A stretch of 64,000 nt of DNA from JAAFIP01 sp963775085 (GTDB taxonomy: Bacteria > Pseudomonadota > Gammaproteobacteria > Burkholderiales > Burkholderiaceae_C): positions 1 to 64,000 of the forward strand of contig CAVZHO010000009.1 of NCBI GenBank assembly GCA_963775085.1. The letters run 5' to 3'. Under the pieces are notes generated by a model. That model had not been told where the DNA came from. It was given only the letters and a program-made list of their open reading frames with translations, and ran no database searches. Positions 33,008 through 42,696 of the stretch are shown here, piece by piece; position 1 is the stretch's first letter; each line of letters opens with the position of its first letter. The position numbers and the translations under genes were made by a program.

Positions 33008-35446
33008 TCAGTGTTTCACCGCTCTGGTCGCAGGTTTTGTTTTAATTTTCGCTCCCACTGCGGCCACCACCGAATCCACCGCCAGCTCGTCCTCGGGTAA
33101 AGCCGTGGGCATGCGCTCCAGCGCAATCGCCAGCACCTGGTCAATCCACTTCACGGGCACGATTTCCAGACCGTTTTTCACGTTCTCTGGAATCTCCTGC
33201 AGATCTTTGGCGTTCTCTTCGGGGATCAGTACCGTCTTGATGCCACCGCGCAATGCCGCCAGCAGTTTTTCTTTCAAGCCACCAATCGCCGTGACCTCAC
33301 CGCGCAAGGTGATCTCGCCTGTCATGGCCACGTCGGCCCGCACCGGGATGCCCGTGAGCGCCGACACAAAAGCCGTCGTCATGGCCGCACCCGCACTGGG
33401 CCCGTCCTTGGGCGTTGCGCCATCAGGTACGTGGATATGCACATCGCGTTTTTCAAAGGCTTCGTCCTTGATGCCCAGGCGGCGTGAGCGCGAGCGCACG
33501 ACGGTGCGTGCAGCCTCCACCGATTCTTTCATCACATCCCCCAGCGAACCGGTGCGGGTAATGGCACCTTTGCCGGGCATGGTAGCCACTTCGATGGTCA
33601 GCAAATCGCCACCCACCTCAGTCCAGGCCAGGCCAACGACTTGACCGACCTGGTTTTGCTTTTCGGCACGGCCGTAGCTGAATTTTTGAACGCCTAAAAA
33701 GTCGTTCAAATTGCCTGCCGTTACCACCACGCGCTCGGTGTACTTCTTGAGCTGCACGCCTTTGACCACCTTACGGCAGATCTTGGACAACTCGCGCTCC
33801 AGCGAGCGCACGCCCGCCTCACGCGTGTAGTAACGCACGATGTCGCGCACGGCGGCTTCGGTAATCTCCAACTCGCTGGCCTTCACGCCGTTGTTCTCCA
33901 GCTGCTTGGGAGCCAGATAGCGCAGGGCGATGCTGGTTTTTTCGTCTTCGGTATAACCTGACAGACGAATCACTTCCATGCGGTCCAGCAGCGCAGGCGG
34001 AATGTTCATCGAATTGGACGTAGCGACAAACATGACGTCGCTCAGGTCAAAATCGACATCCACATAGTGGTCGCTGAAGGTATGGTTTTGCTCGGGGTCC
34101 AGTACCTCCAGCAGCGCACTGGACGGGTCGCCACGGTACTCGGTGCCCAGCTTGTCGATCTCATCGAGCAGGAACAACGGGTTGCGCGTGCTCACCTTGG
34201 TCAGGCTTTGCAGCACCTTGCCCGGCAGCGCGCCGATGTAGGTGCGGCGGTGGCCACGGATCTCGGCCTCGTCGCGCATGCCGCCCAAGGCCATGCGCAC
34301 GTACTTGCGGCCCGTGGCTTTGGCAATCGACTGACCGAGCGAGGTCTTGCCCACACCGGGCGGGCCGACCAGGCACAGGATGGGGGCTTTGACCTTGTCG
34401 ACGCGTTGCTGGACTGCTAGATATTCCAGAATGCGGTCTTTGACTTTCTCCAGGCCAAAGTGGTCGGCGTTGAGCACCTCTTCGGCGTGGCCCAGATCGT
34501 GTTTGATCTTGGTCTTTTTGGACCACGGCAGGTTGATCAGCACATCAATGTAGTTACGCACCACGCTGGCCTCGGCCGACATGGGCGACATGAGCTTGAG
34601 TTTTTTCAGCTCGCTCTCGGCTTTCTTGAGCGCATCTTTGGGCATCTTGGCGGCCTTGATTTTTTTCTCCAGCTCCTCGATGTCGGCACCCTCTTCGCCA
34701 TCGCCCAGCTCTTTCTGGATCGCCTTGACCTGCTCGTTCAGATAGAAATCGCGCTGGTTTTTTTCCATCTGGCGCTTGACGCGGCCCCGGATTTTTTTAT
34801 CCACATTCAAAATATCGACTTCGCGCTCGATCTGCTCAAAGACGTTTTCCAAACGGGCTTTGACATCGGACAAATCCAGTACGGCCTGCTTGTTCTCCAG
34901 CTTGAGCGGCACATGCGCGGCGATGGTGTCGGCCAGGCGGCCCGCATCGTCGATGCTGGAAATGGAGGTGAGAATCTCGGGCGGGATTTTTTTGTTCAAC
35001 TTGACATACTGGTCAAACTGGCCAATCACGGCGCGGCGCAAGGCCTCAATGTCATTGGTGCGCGGCTCGGTCAGTACCTCGGGTTCGATGGGCGTGACGT
35101 TGGCGCTGAAATGCACCTCGCCATCGGTGATCTTGTTCACCAAGGCACGTTGCTGGCCTTCAACCAGTACCTTTACCGTGCCGTCCGGAAGTTTGAGCAT
35201 CTGCAAGATGGTGGACACACAGCCGACGGCAAACATGTCCTCCACCGCCGGCTCGTCCTTGGCGGCGGCCTTCTGTGCCACCAGCATGATGCGCCGCTCG
35301 GACTCCATGGCCGACTCCAGCGCCTTGATGCTCTTGGCGCGGCCGACAAACAGCGGGATCACCATGTGCGGGAAGACCACCACGTCGCGCAAGGGCAGCA
35401 GCGGCAGATCAAGTGGCTCAGGGGGGAGTGTGGTTTTGCCTGGCAT
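33008..35446 (-). CDS. lon: ATP-dependent protease Lon
   Basis: 812 residues, full length. The N-terminal substrate domain starts LPLLPLRDVVVFPHMVIPLF. Walker A is CLVGPPGVGKTSLGQSIAKA near residue 358, the AAA sensor segment is FVATSNSMNIPPALLDRMEV, and the Ser-Lys protease dyad lies in KDGPSAGAAMTTAF (Ser near 687) and GGLKEKLLAALRGG (Lys near 730). It degrades misfolded and regulatory proteins, including the antitoxins of modules like those in this window. It lies downstream of clpX on the same strand, 144 bp apart. Confidence 0.97.
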   Translation of the reverse strand: MPGKTTLPPEPLDLPLLPLRDVVVFPHMVIPLFVGRAKSIKALESAMESERRIMLVAQKAAAKDEPAVEDMFAVGCVSTILQMLKLPDGTVKVLVEGQQRALVNKITDGEVHFSANVTPIEPEVLTEPRTNDIEALRRAVIGQFDQYVKLNKKIPPEILTSISSIDDAGRLADTIAAHVPLKLENKQAVLDLSDVKARLENVFEQIEREVDILNVDKKIRGRVKRQMEKNQRDFYLNEQVKAIQKELGDGEEGADIEELEKKIKAAKMPKDALKKAESELKKLKLMSPMSAEASVVRNYIDVLINLPWSKKTKIKHDLGHAEEVLNADHFGLEKVKDRILEYLAVQQRVDKVKAPILCLVGPPGVGKTSLGQSIAKATGRKYVRMALGGMRDEAEIRGHRRTYIGALPGKVLQSLTKVSTRNPLFLLDEIDKLGTEYRGDPSSALLEVLDPEQNHTFSDHYVDVDFDLSDVMFVATSNSMNIPPALLDRMEVIRLSGYTEDEKTSIALRYLAPKQLENNGVKASELEITEAAVRDIVRYYTREAGVRSLERELSKICRKVVKGVQLKKYTERVVVTAGNLNDFLGVQKFSYGRAEKQNQVGQVVGLAWTEVGGDLLTIEVATMPGKGAITRTGSLGDVMKESVEAARTVVRSRSRRLGIKDEAFEKRDVHIHVPDGATPKDGPSAGAAMTTAFVSALTGIPVRADVAMTGEITLRGEVTAIGGLKEKLLAALRGGIKTVLIPEENAKDLQEIPENVKNGLEIVPVKWIDQVLAIALERMPTALPEDELAVDSVVAAVGAKIKTKPATRAVKH

Positions 35447-35590
35447 AGGGGCTTTCAGGAAGATGGGAATGGATGGGGTAGCATATCTGGGCGCAGCTAT
35501 CAGTTTTCAAGCGTACACCTAATTAAAACCCACTGCAACTGTGATAGCAAGCCATACTGGCTCGCCCGCGTGAGGGTCCGACACACCCAA

Positions 35591-36853
35591 TTACGCTTTT
35601 TTGGCCGTTTCGCGGTACACCAGCAAAGGCGGCTTGTTTTCGTCAATGGTGGACTCGTCCACCACCACCTTTTCCACGTTGCTGGTGTTGGGCAAGTCAA
35701 ACATGGTGTCGATCAGCGCGTTCTCTAAAATAGAGCGCAGGCCACGGGCACCGGTTTTGCGAACCAAGGCTTTGCGGGCAATCGCCTTGAGTGCATTGGG
35801 CCGCACTTCCAGCTCGGCACCTTCCATGGCCAGGAGCTTGGCGTATTGCTTGACCAACGCGTTTTTCGGCTCGGTGAGGATCTGGATCATCGCCTCTTCG
35901 CTCAGCTCGGAGAGCGAGGCCACGACCGGCATACGGCCAATCAGCTCGGGGATCAGGCCGTACTTGATCAGGTCTTCGGGCTCAATTTCTTTGAACGACT
36001 GGCTCAGGCTGCGCTGGGTTTTACTTTTGACAACTGCGCCAAAACCGATGCCCGAGGCCTCGGTACGTGCCTCGACGACTTTTTCAAGTCCGGCAAAAGC
36101 GCCACCGCAGATAAACAGAATATTGGTAGTGTCGATCTGCAAAAAGTCCTGGTTAGGGTGCTTGCGCCCCCCCTGGGGCGGCACGCTGGCCATGGTGCCT
36201 TCGATGATCTTGAGCAGGGCTTGCTGCACGCCCTCGCCGCTCACGTCGCGGGTAATCGACGGGTTGTCGGATTTGCGCGAAATTTTGTCGATCTCGTCGA
36301 TGTAGACAATCCCCTGCTGGGCACGTTCAACGTCGTAGTTGCAGGTTTGCAGCAGCTTGGAGATGATGTTTTCCACGTCTTCACCCACATAACCGGCCTC
36401 GGTCAGCGTGGTGGCATCGGCCATGACAAAGGGCACGTTAAGCATGCGCGCCATGGTTTGCGCCAGCAGGGTTTTGCCCGAACCGGTGGGGCCAATCAGC
36501 AAGATGTTGCTCTTGGTCAGCTCGACCTCGTCCTTTTTGGCCTTGTCTTTGTAGCGCAGGCGCTTGTAGTGGTTGTACACCGCCACAGACAGGGCGCGCT
36601 TGGCGGCCTCTTGGCCAATGACGTAACCGTCCAGGTTGTTTTTGATCTCCAGCGGGGTCGGCAGGTCGCCCCGTGCCTCGCGTTCGGCATCGGGCAGCAC
36701 CTCGTCGCGGATGATGTCGTTGCATAAATCAATGCATTCATCGCAGATAAACACCGACGGCCCAGCAATCAGCTTTTTGACCTCGTGCTGGCTTTTGCCG
36801 CAGAAGGAGCAGTACAGTGTTTTTTCGCTCGAAGAACCTTTACGGTCGGCCAT
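35591..36853 (-). CDS. clpX: ClpX, unfoldase subunit of the ClpXP protease
   Basis: 420 residues. The N-terminal zinc finger has CSFCGKSQHEVKKLI and FICDECIDLCND (four Cys). Walker A is LLIGPTGSGKTLLAQTMAR near 115, Walker B is GIVYIDEIDKI near 180, and RKHPNQDFLQIDTTNILFIC is the pore-side segment. It unfolds tagged substrates for ClpP. In most relatives tig and clpP lie directly upstream; here the upstream gene is relA, 153 bp away, and neither clpP nor tig is in the window. Confidence 0.97.
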   Translation of the reverse strand: MADRKGSSSEKTLYCSFCGKSQHEVKKLIAGPSVFICDECIDLCNDIIRDEVLPDAEREARGDLPTPLEIKNNLDGYVIGQEAAKRALSVAVYNHYKRLRYKDKAKKDEVELTKSNILLIGPTGSGKTLLAQTMARMLNVPFVMADATTLTEAGYVGEDVENIISKLLQTCNYDVERAQQGIVYIDEIDKISRKSDNPSITRDVSGEGVQQALLKIIEGTMASVPPQGGRKHPNQDFLQIDTTNILFICGGAFAGLEKVVEARTEASGIGFGAVVKSKTQRSLSQSFKEIEPEDLIKYGLIPELIGRMPVVASLSELSEEAMIQILTEPKNALVKQYAKLLAMEGAELEVRPNALKAIARKALVRKTGARGLRSILENALIDTMFDLPNTSNVEKVVVDESTIDENKPPLLVYRETAKKA

Positions 36854-37006
36854 AAGTAGGGTGCCTGGGTTATGCTAATTCGCCAATGATAACGCCAAGA
36901 AGTAACTAAATTCTTCTTTCGTGGGCTTCATTCAAGCATAAGGTTTTGCCAGCGATGTAACAGAAACGCACTAACCGTCGAACTTCGAGCGCCCAAAGCA
37001 ACCCGT

Positions 37007-39313
37007 TTACCGCCGCCTGGCCCACTGCACCCCCGCAACATGCCCCACCGCAGCCAGTACCTTGCCAGGCCGGCTGGTGTCGGCAATATGTACCGTCAGG
37101 GTCATCCACACCATGCCATCCGTGGTTTGTGACTGCACGTTTTGCACATGGGCTTTTTCTTTGGTAAATACTTCGGCTATGTCGCGCAGCAAGCCCGTGC
37201 GGTCGTTGGCTTGCACGGTGATATCTACCGCATAGGTGGGCGCGCTGCCGCTGGCACCCGCTTTGGGCAGACCCCAGGCCACTTCAATGCCGCGCCCTGC
37301 GTCGCGTGCCAATAGCTGCTGCAAGTTCAGGCAACCCGCACGGTGGATGCTGACGCCCTTGCCGCGCGTGACAAAGCCGCCAATCGCATCGGGCGGGGCG
37401 GGCTTGCAGCATTTGGCCAGTTGGGTCAGCAATGAATCCACGCCCACCACCAGTACGCCGCCTTGGTTGCCGTGGGCTTTGTGTTTGTCAGTCTGGCGGG
37501 CTTTTTTCAGGAGCAGTTGCTCGTCGGCATCGGGCACGGGCTCGACCGGGCGAAACAGTTGCTCGATGGTGCGCAGCGAAAACTCGTCTTTTCCCACCAT
37601 TTCAAACAAATCGTCGGACGCCTTAAAGCCCAGTTGTGCGGCCAGGTCGTCTAGCTTGACTGCTGTTTTGCCTTCGCGTTGCAGCAGCTTTTCTACCGCC
37701 TCGCGGCCCTTGGCTACCGTCTCGTGGGCAGCCAGGGCGTTAAACCAGGCGCGTACTTTGGCGCGGGCGCGCGGGCTGGCCAGGTAGCCCAGCTCGGCAT
37801 TGAGCCAGTCACGCGAGGGCCCGCCTTCTTTCACGGTGCTGACCTCAACGGTTTGGCCGTTTTTAAGTGCCGTATTCAGCGGCACCAGCAGGCCGTCGAT
37901 CTTGGCCCCCCGGCAGCGGTGGCCCAGGTTGGTGTGTACGGCGTAGGCAAAGTCGATAGGGGTGGCACCGCTGGGCAAGTCGACAATCGCCGCCTCGGGA
38001 GTGAGCACATAGATGCGGTCGTCCAAAACGCCCTCAGCCGCCCCTGCGCCCTGCCCCCTGTTCCCTGTAGCCGCGTCGCCCCCCGCCAAATCCTGCTCCC
38101 AGGCCAGCAACTGGCGCAGCACGGCAATTTTTGCGTCGTACGCGCCGTCTGCGCTCACGCCTGCGTAGCCCTTGCTGCCTGCTTCTTTGTAGGCCCAGTG
38201 CGCGGCCACGCCGGTCTCGGCATGGTCGTGCATGGCCTGGGTGCGTATCTGCACCTCTACCGGTGCGCCATCGGTGTAGCGCACGACGGTGTGCAGGCTT
38301 TGGTAGCCATTGGCCTTGGGCTTGGCAATGTAGTCGTCAAACTCGCCGGGCAGCGGCACATAGCGCGCATGCACCTGGGCCAGCGCGGCGTAGCAGTCGG
38401 CCACGCTGGGCACGATGACGCGCAGCGCCCGCACGTCCAGCACCTGGTCAAAGCCCAGTTGCTTGCCGCGCATCTTGCGGGCGATGCTGTAGATGTGTTT
38501 TGGCCTGCCAAATACGGTAGAGTCCACGCCCTGTGGACGCAAGTAGCTCTCAATTTCAGAGCAAATTGCGGCCATGGCGGCCTCGCGGCCTGCGCGTTTG
38601 GCATCTAACTGCTTGGCTATGGTCTTGTAGGTCTCGGGCTCGGTAAATCGAAAAGCCAGGTCTTCCATCTCCCACTTGATCTGCCAGATGCCCAGGCGAT
38701 TGGCCAGCGGCGCAAACACCTGCAGCGACTCGGCAGCCAAGGCCGCAGGCACGGGCAGCTTGGTGGCTGCAAAGTGGCGCAGGGTTTGCAGGCGCGAGGC
38801 CAGGCGCAGCATGACGACCCGCAGGTCGCGGCTAAACGCCAGCAGCATTTTGCGCACATTTTCGGTCTGGCTGGCCGCGCCGGGGCTGATGCCTGCGTTG
38901 CCATCTTTACCGGTAGCTGCCGCGCGCGACAGGCGCTGCACCCGCACCAGCTTGGTGGTCTCTACCGCCAGCGTGGCGTAGCTTGCACCAAAGGCTTTTT
39001 CTATCACCTCGTGCGGTTTGTTCAAATGGTCGCAGGCGTACACCAGGTAGCTGGCCGCCTGCATCGCCTCGGAGCCGCCGATGCCCTGCAAGATGGCGGC
39101 TACCGCGTCGGCGTGGGCCAGCGTGTTCTCGCCGGTGTCCAGCGTTTCGTGGGCAATCAAAGGTTCGGCAAAGGCGCGGGTGCGCTGCAAGGCATGGTCC
39201 AGCGCCTGCGCCTGGCTGCCAAAGCCCTGCGCGGCCACCGCCATGGCGGCTGGGGCAGTCTGGCTGGTCGCTTGCGGTATGAAGAGGCTGGATTTCACAA
39301 AGGCCCAAGGCAA
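37007..39313 (-). CDS. relA: RelA-type (p)ppGpp synthetase with degenerate HD domain
   Basis: 768 residues. The N-terminal HD region reads SYLVYACDHLNK where hydrolases have the HD metal pair, so it should lack hydrolysis. The synthetase domain is seen in GRPKHIYSIARKMRGKQLGF near residue 270 and KPKANGYQSLHTVVRYTDGA near 335. TGS is at VLTPEAAIVDLPSGATPIDF near 452, and a C-terminal ACT domain is at VQANDRTGLLRDIAEVFTKE. The start is TTG 39313 or GTG 39298; neither has a clear ribosome site. It would make (p)ppGpp on stalled ribosomes. Confidence 0.92.
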   Translation of the reverse strand: MPWAFVKSSLFIPQATSQTAPAAMAVAAQGFGSQAQALDHALQRTRAFAEPLIAHETLDTGENTLAHADAVAAILQGIGGSEAMQAASYLVYACDHLNKPHEVIEKAFGASYATLAVETTKLVRVQRLSRAAATGKDGNAGISPGAASQTENVRKMLLAFSRDLRVVMLRLASRLQTLRHFAATKLPVPAALAAESLQVFAPLANRLGIWQIKWEMEDLAFRFTEPETYKTIAKQLDAKRAGREAAMAAICSEIESYLRPQGVDSTVFGRPKHIYSIARKMRGKQLGFDQVLDVRALRVIVPSVADCYAALAQVHARYVPLPGEFDDYIAKPKANGYQSLHTVVRYTDGAPVEVQIRTQAMHDHAETGVAAHWAYKEAGSKGYAGVSADGAYDAKIAVLRQLLAWEQDLAGGDAATGNRGQGAGAAEGVLDDRIYVLTPEAAIVDLPSGATPIDFAYAVHTNLGHRCRGAKIDGLLVPLNTALKNGQTVEVSTVKEGGPSRDWLNAELGYLASPRARAKVRAWFNALAAHETVAKGREAVEKLLQREGKTAVKLDDLAAQLGFKASDDLFEMVGKDEFSLRTIEQLFRPVEPVPDADEQLLLKKARQTDKHKAHGNQGGVLVVGVDSLLTQLAKCCKPAPPDAIGGFVTRGKGVSIHRAGCLNLQQLLARDAGRGIEVAWGLPKAGASGSAPTYAVDITVQANDRTGLLRDIAEVFTKEKAHVQNVQSQTTDGMVWMTLTVHIADTSRPGKVLAAVGHVAGVQWARRR

Positions 39314-39340
39314 CAGGGTTTACAGATCAGACCAGAGATT

Positions 39341-40231
39341 TCAGGCGCCAAAGATAAAGCTGGTCACAGTATCTACTTGATTGTTAGCTACAAATGTAGG
39401 AGCATGGCCGACGCCTTCAAACTCCACCAACCGCGCCTTCGGGCCGCGCTGCGTCATGGCCTGCGCGGTGGCGGGGCTGAGCAGGTCGCTTTGCGCGCCG
39501 CGCGTGAGCAAGGTATCGGCGGTGATGGTGTCGTACAGCTTCCACAGCAGGGCCTCGTTCTGCCTGGTGGCTTCTTCGGTCGTGCTTTTAAACGGCAGGG
39601 CCATGGCCGGGTCGTAGTGCAAGCACCACTGGCCGCCAACTTGGCGCAGCATGGGGCGCGAGAGCGCCAGCCACTGCTCTGGCGTGTGCGGGCCAAAGGT
39701 GCTGGAGAGCAGCCACAGGTAGTCCACGGCCGCCTGCTCGCTATCAAAGTGCGGTGCCATGCCCACATAGGTGCCAATGCGCTGCAAGGCCGCCAGCTCC
39801 AGTGCCGGGCCCACATCGTTGAGCACCAGTTTACGCAGGCCGCTAGCGGGCTGCGCGGCCACGGCCATGCCGATCAAACCGCCCATGCTGGTGCCCATCC
39901 AGTCCACGGTCTGCACCGTGCCACTGGCACGCAGGTGCGCCAGCAGAGCCAGCATGTCGGCGCCGTAGGTAGGCAACTGGTAGGCCATCGGGTCTTTGAG
40001 CCAATCGCTCTGGCCGCGCCCCACAATGTCGACACTGACCACGCGGCAGCGCTGGCCGCCCTCACCCACCAGCGCCTGGGCCAGCACGTCAAAGTCGCGC
40101 CCCTGGCGGGTCAGGCCATGTACGCACACCACCACATGCGGGTGATCTATCGGCCCCCAGCTCCAATAGGCCATGCGGTGGCTGCCCTGGGCATCGGGGC
40201 AGGCGAGGTGGTGCAGGGTAGGTTGCATCAT
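39341..40231 (-). CDS. Alpha/beta-fold hydrolase (esterase)
   Basis: About 296 residues from ATG 40231 or 40228. The oxyanion motif VVVCVHGLTRQGRDFDVLAQ is near residue 36. SVDIVGRGQSDW precedes the nucleophile elbow WMGTSMGGLIGMAVA with Ser near residue 115. The Asp is likely in RGAQSDLLSP and the His in EGVGHAPTFV near the end. Substrate unknown. It is divergent from 3-hydroxybutyrate dehydrogenase, with which it shares an 81-bp promoter region, so a link to polyhydroxybutyrate turnover is possible but unproven. Confidence 0.82.
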   Translation of the reverse strand: MMQPTLHHLACPDAQGSHRMAYWSWGPIDHPHVVVCVHGLTRQGRDFDVLAQALVGEGGQRCRVVSVDIVGRGQSDWLKDPMAYQLPTYGADMLALLAHLRASGTVQTVDWMGTSMGGLIGMAVAAQPASGLRKLVLNDVGPALELAALQRIGTYVGMAPHFDSEQAAVDYLWLLSSTFGPHTPEQWLALSRPMLRQVGGQWCLHYDPAMALPFKSTTEEATRQNEALLWKLYDTITADTLLTRGAQSDLLSPATAQAMTQRGPKARLVEFEGVGHAPTFVANNQVDTVTSFIFGA

Positions 40232-40312
40232 GTTGCGGTAGGTCTGTGGTGAAGGAATAAAACTACAAGGATAATGGCTGCAATAGTAAACCCAACCCAT
40301 CAGGAAATCACC

Positions 40313-41095
40313 ATGCTCAAAGGAAAAACTGCCCTCATCACCGGCTCCACCAGCGGCATCGGTTTAGGCATTGCCAAACAACTCGCTGCGCAAGGTGCCC
40401 ACATCGTGCTCAACGGCTTTGGTGACTACACCGGGCCGCAAAAAGAGATCGAGGCATTGGGGGTACCAACCCTCTACCACGGCGCTGACATGAGCAAGCC
40501 CGCCGAGATCGAGGCCATGATGCAGGCGGCCGCCAAACGCTTTGGCCGGGTCGATATTTTGGTCAACAACGCTGGCATCCAGCATGTCAACAGCGTGCAG
40601 GACTTCCCGCCCGAGCGCTGGGACGCGGTGCTGGCCATCAACCTGTCCAGCGCCTTCCACACCACCCGACTGGCCCTGCCCGCCATGCAAGCGGCCGACA
40701 ACGGCCAGGGCTGGGGCCGCATCATCAACATCGCTTCGGCGCACGGCCTGGTCGCCTCGGTGCAAAAATCGGCCTATGTAGCCTCCAAGCATGGCCTGGT
40801 GGGCCTGACCAAAGTCACCGCGCTGGAAAACGCCACCACTGGCATCACCTGCAACGCCATCTGCCCTGGTTGGGTGCTCACGCCCCTGGTGCAAAAGCAG
40901 CTCGATGCCAAGGCGGCGGCGCTGAACATCAGCAATGAAGAGGCCACCAAGCTCCTGCTGGGCGAAAAGCAGCCCTCCATGCAGTTCACCACGCCGCAAG
41001 AGCTGGGCGACTTGGCGGTGTACCTGTGCAGCCACGCCGCACGCAATGTGCGCGGCGTGGCCTGGCAAGTCGATGGCGGCTGGACGGCACAATAA
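40313..41095 (+). CDS. bdhA: D-3-hydroxybutyrate dehydrogenase
   Basis: Short-chain dehydrogenase that oxidises (R)-3-hydroxybutyrate to acetoacetate with NAD+, the step after PHB depolymerisation. 260 residues from ATG 40313. TGxxxGIG reads TGSTSGIGLGIAKQL near residue 12. NNAGIQHV is near 88. The catalytic Ser-Tyr-Lys set is INIASAHGLVASVQKSAYVA followed by SKHGLVGLTKV, with Tyr near 154, exactly as in known 3-hydroxybutyrate dehydrogenases. The C-terminus ends HAARNVRGVAWQVDGGWTAQ. It complements the phaEC pair at 15305. Confidence 0.93.
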   Translation: MLKGKTALITGSTSGIGLGIAKQLAAQGAHIVLNGFGDYTGPQKEIEALGVPTLYHGADMSKPAEIEAMMQAAAKRFGRVDILVNNAGIQHVNSVQDFPPERWDAVLAINLSSAFHTTRLALPAMQAADNGQGWGRIINIASAHGLVASVQKSAYVASKHGLVGLTKVTALENATTGITCNAICPGWVLTPLVQKQLDAKAAALNISNEEATKLLLGEKQPSMQFTTPQELGDLAVYLCSHAARNVRGVAWQVDGGWTAQ

Positions 41096-41147
41096 ACACG
41101 CCTCAACCTGCGTTGCGACCCCAGGCTGAAAACCGACCGTCAACCCC

Positions 41148-41912
41148 ATGCTCCCCCCTCCTTTGCACCTGCCGTGGCTAGACGCTGGAGATGATTTCCC
41201 GCCAGTGGAGCGCGCCTGGGGACCCACCAGCGAAGCCCCCGGCCTGTTGGCGGCGGGTGGCGCGCTGGACGTAGCTACCTTGCGCAAGGCCTATGCACAA
41301 GGCATCTTCCCCTGGTACAGCGCAGGTCAACCCATCCTGTGGTGGAGCCCCAGTCCGCGCATGGTGCTGCAGGTGGAGCAGTTCAAACTGCACCGCAGCC
41401 TGCGCAAAAGCCTGACCAGGTTCAGCTATCGCCCCGGTTGCGAGCTGCGCATTGACCACGATTTTGCCGCCGTCATCCACGCCTGTGCGCACACCCGGCG
41501 CGACGGGCAGGCGGGCACCTGGATCGTGCAGGACATGCAAAACGCCTACTGCGCCCTGCACGCCGCGGGCCATGCCCACAGCGTAGAAACCTGGGTCGAT
41601 GGCAAACTGGTGGGCGGGTTGTACTGCACCAACATCGGCGGCGCGGTGTTTGGCGAATCCATGTTCAGCCACGAAAGCGACGCCTCCAAAATTGCCTTGT
41701 GCGGCCTGGTGGCGCTGTGCCGGGCGCAGGGTGTGGCGCAGATCGATTGCCAGCAAAACACCGCCCACCTGGCCAGCCTGGGCGCGGCCGAGATGCCGCG
41801 CGCACAGTTTTGCGCTACAGTGGCTGCAGCCGCGTTGCAAACGCCGCCCGTGTGGCGTTTTGAACCACTCTACTGGAGCCAGTTGCTGGAAGACCCGCGT
41901 GACCCTGCTTAA
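41148..41912 (+). CDS. aat: Leucyl/phenylalanyl-tRNA-protein transferase
   Basis: Adds Leu or Phe from tRNA to proteins with N-terminal Arg or Lys, marking them for ClpAP. 254 residues. Family motifs are GLLAAGGALDVATLRKAYAQ near 34, GIFPWYSAGQPILWWSPSPR near 54, and GGLYCTNIGGAVFGESMFSH near 160. Its 3' end overlaps the bpt start by 14 bp, a coupled pair building both branches of the bacterial N-end rule. Confidence 0.96.
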   Translation: MLPPPLHLPWLDAGDDFPPVERAWGPTSEAPGLLAAGGALDVATLRKAYAQGIFPWYSAGQPILWWSPSPRMVLQVEQFKLHRSLRKSLTRFSYRPGCELRIDHDFAAVIHACAHTRRDGQAGTWIVQDMQNAYCALHAAGHAHSVETWVDGKLVGGLYCTNIGGAVFGESMFSHESDASKIALCGLVALCRAQGVAQIDCQQNTAHLASLGAAEMPRAQFCATVAAAALQTPPVWRFEPLYWSQLLEDPRDPA

Positions 41913-42672
41913 AGACCTGCCCCTTCAGACGCTGCAGTTTTATGCCACGGCGGCCTATCCGTGCAGCTATCTGGCGGGCCATACCGCGCGCAGCCAGGTC
42001 GCCACGCCCAGCCATCTGATCAACAACGAGGCGTACAGCGGGCTGGTAGCCCAGGGCTACCGGCGCAGCGGCATGTTTACCTACCGCCCGTTTTGCGACG
42101 GCTGCCAGGCCTGCGTACCGCTGCGGGTCGTCGTAGCCCGCTTTACGCCCAAGCGCAGCCAGCGGCGGGCGCTGGCGGCGCATCAATATCTGCAGGCACG
42201 CGTGCTCAAACTGGGCTTTGTGCCCGAGCATTACCAGCTGTACCTGCGCTACCAAAGCGGCCGCCACGCCGGTGGCGGCATGGACCACGACAGCATTGAC
42301 CAGTACACCCAGTTTTTGCTGCAAAGCCGGGTCAACTCACGCATGGTGGAATTTCGCGCCCCACCCCCAGCGGGGGCACCCGAGGGCAGCTTGGGGGCTT
42401 TGAAAATGGTCTCCATCCTGGACGTATTGAGCGCAGGCATCTCCGCCGTCTACACCTTCTACGAGCCCGAGCCGCGCTGCCACTACGGCACCTACAACGT
42501 GCTGTGGCAAATCGAGCAGGCCCGGCAGCTCAAGTTGCCCCACGTCTACCTGGGCTACTGGATCAGCGAGAGCCCCAAGATGGCCTACAAGGTGCAGTTT
42601 GCGCCGTGTGAGGTGTTGCAGCAGGGCCAGTGGCGGGCCATAACCTCGGTGGATACGCCTCCCACCCGCTAG
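41899..42672 (+). CDS. bpt: Aspartate/glutamate leucyltransferase Bpt
   Basis: Transfers Leu to N-terminal Asp or Glu. 257 residues from the GTG at 41899, which lies in the aat end; longer frames only shadow aat. The N-terminal Cys pair of the ATE family is at YPCSYLAG and FTYRPFCDGCQACVPLRV. MDHDSIDQYTQFLLQSRVNS is near 130 and YYWISES-like YLGYWISESPKMAYKVQFAP is near 220. A slightly long Pro/Gly-rich loop (FRAPPPAGAPEGSLGALKMV) lies mid-protein, its DNA rich in CCCCC/GGGGG runs. Confidence 0.94.
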   Translation: MTLLKDLPLQTLQFYATAAYPCSYLAGHTARSQVATPSHLINNEAYSGLVAQGYRRSGMFTYRPFCDGCQACVPLRVVVARFTPKRSQRRALAAHQYLQARVLKLGFVPEHYQLYLRYQSGRHAGGGMDHDSIDQYTQFLLQSRVNSRMVEFRAPPPAGAPEGSLGALKMVSILDVLSAGISAVYTFYEPEPRCHYGTYNVLWQIEQARQLKLPHVYLGYWISESPKMAYKVQFAPCEVLQQGQWRAITSVDTPPTR

Positions 42673-42696
42673 CGCGTCACACCCCTCATACAGCCC

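Noticed and set aside
36854..37006. clpP remnant between clpX and relA
   Set aside because: None of the frames in this gap resembles ClpP; only promoter-like AT-rich sequence is present.
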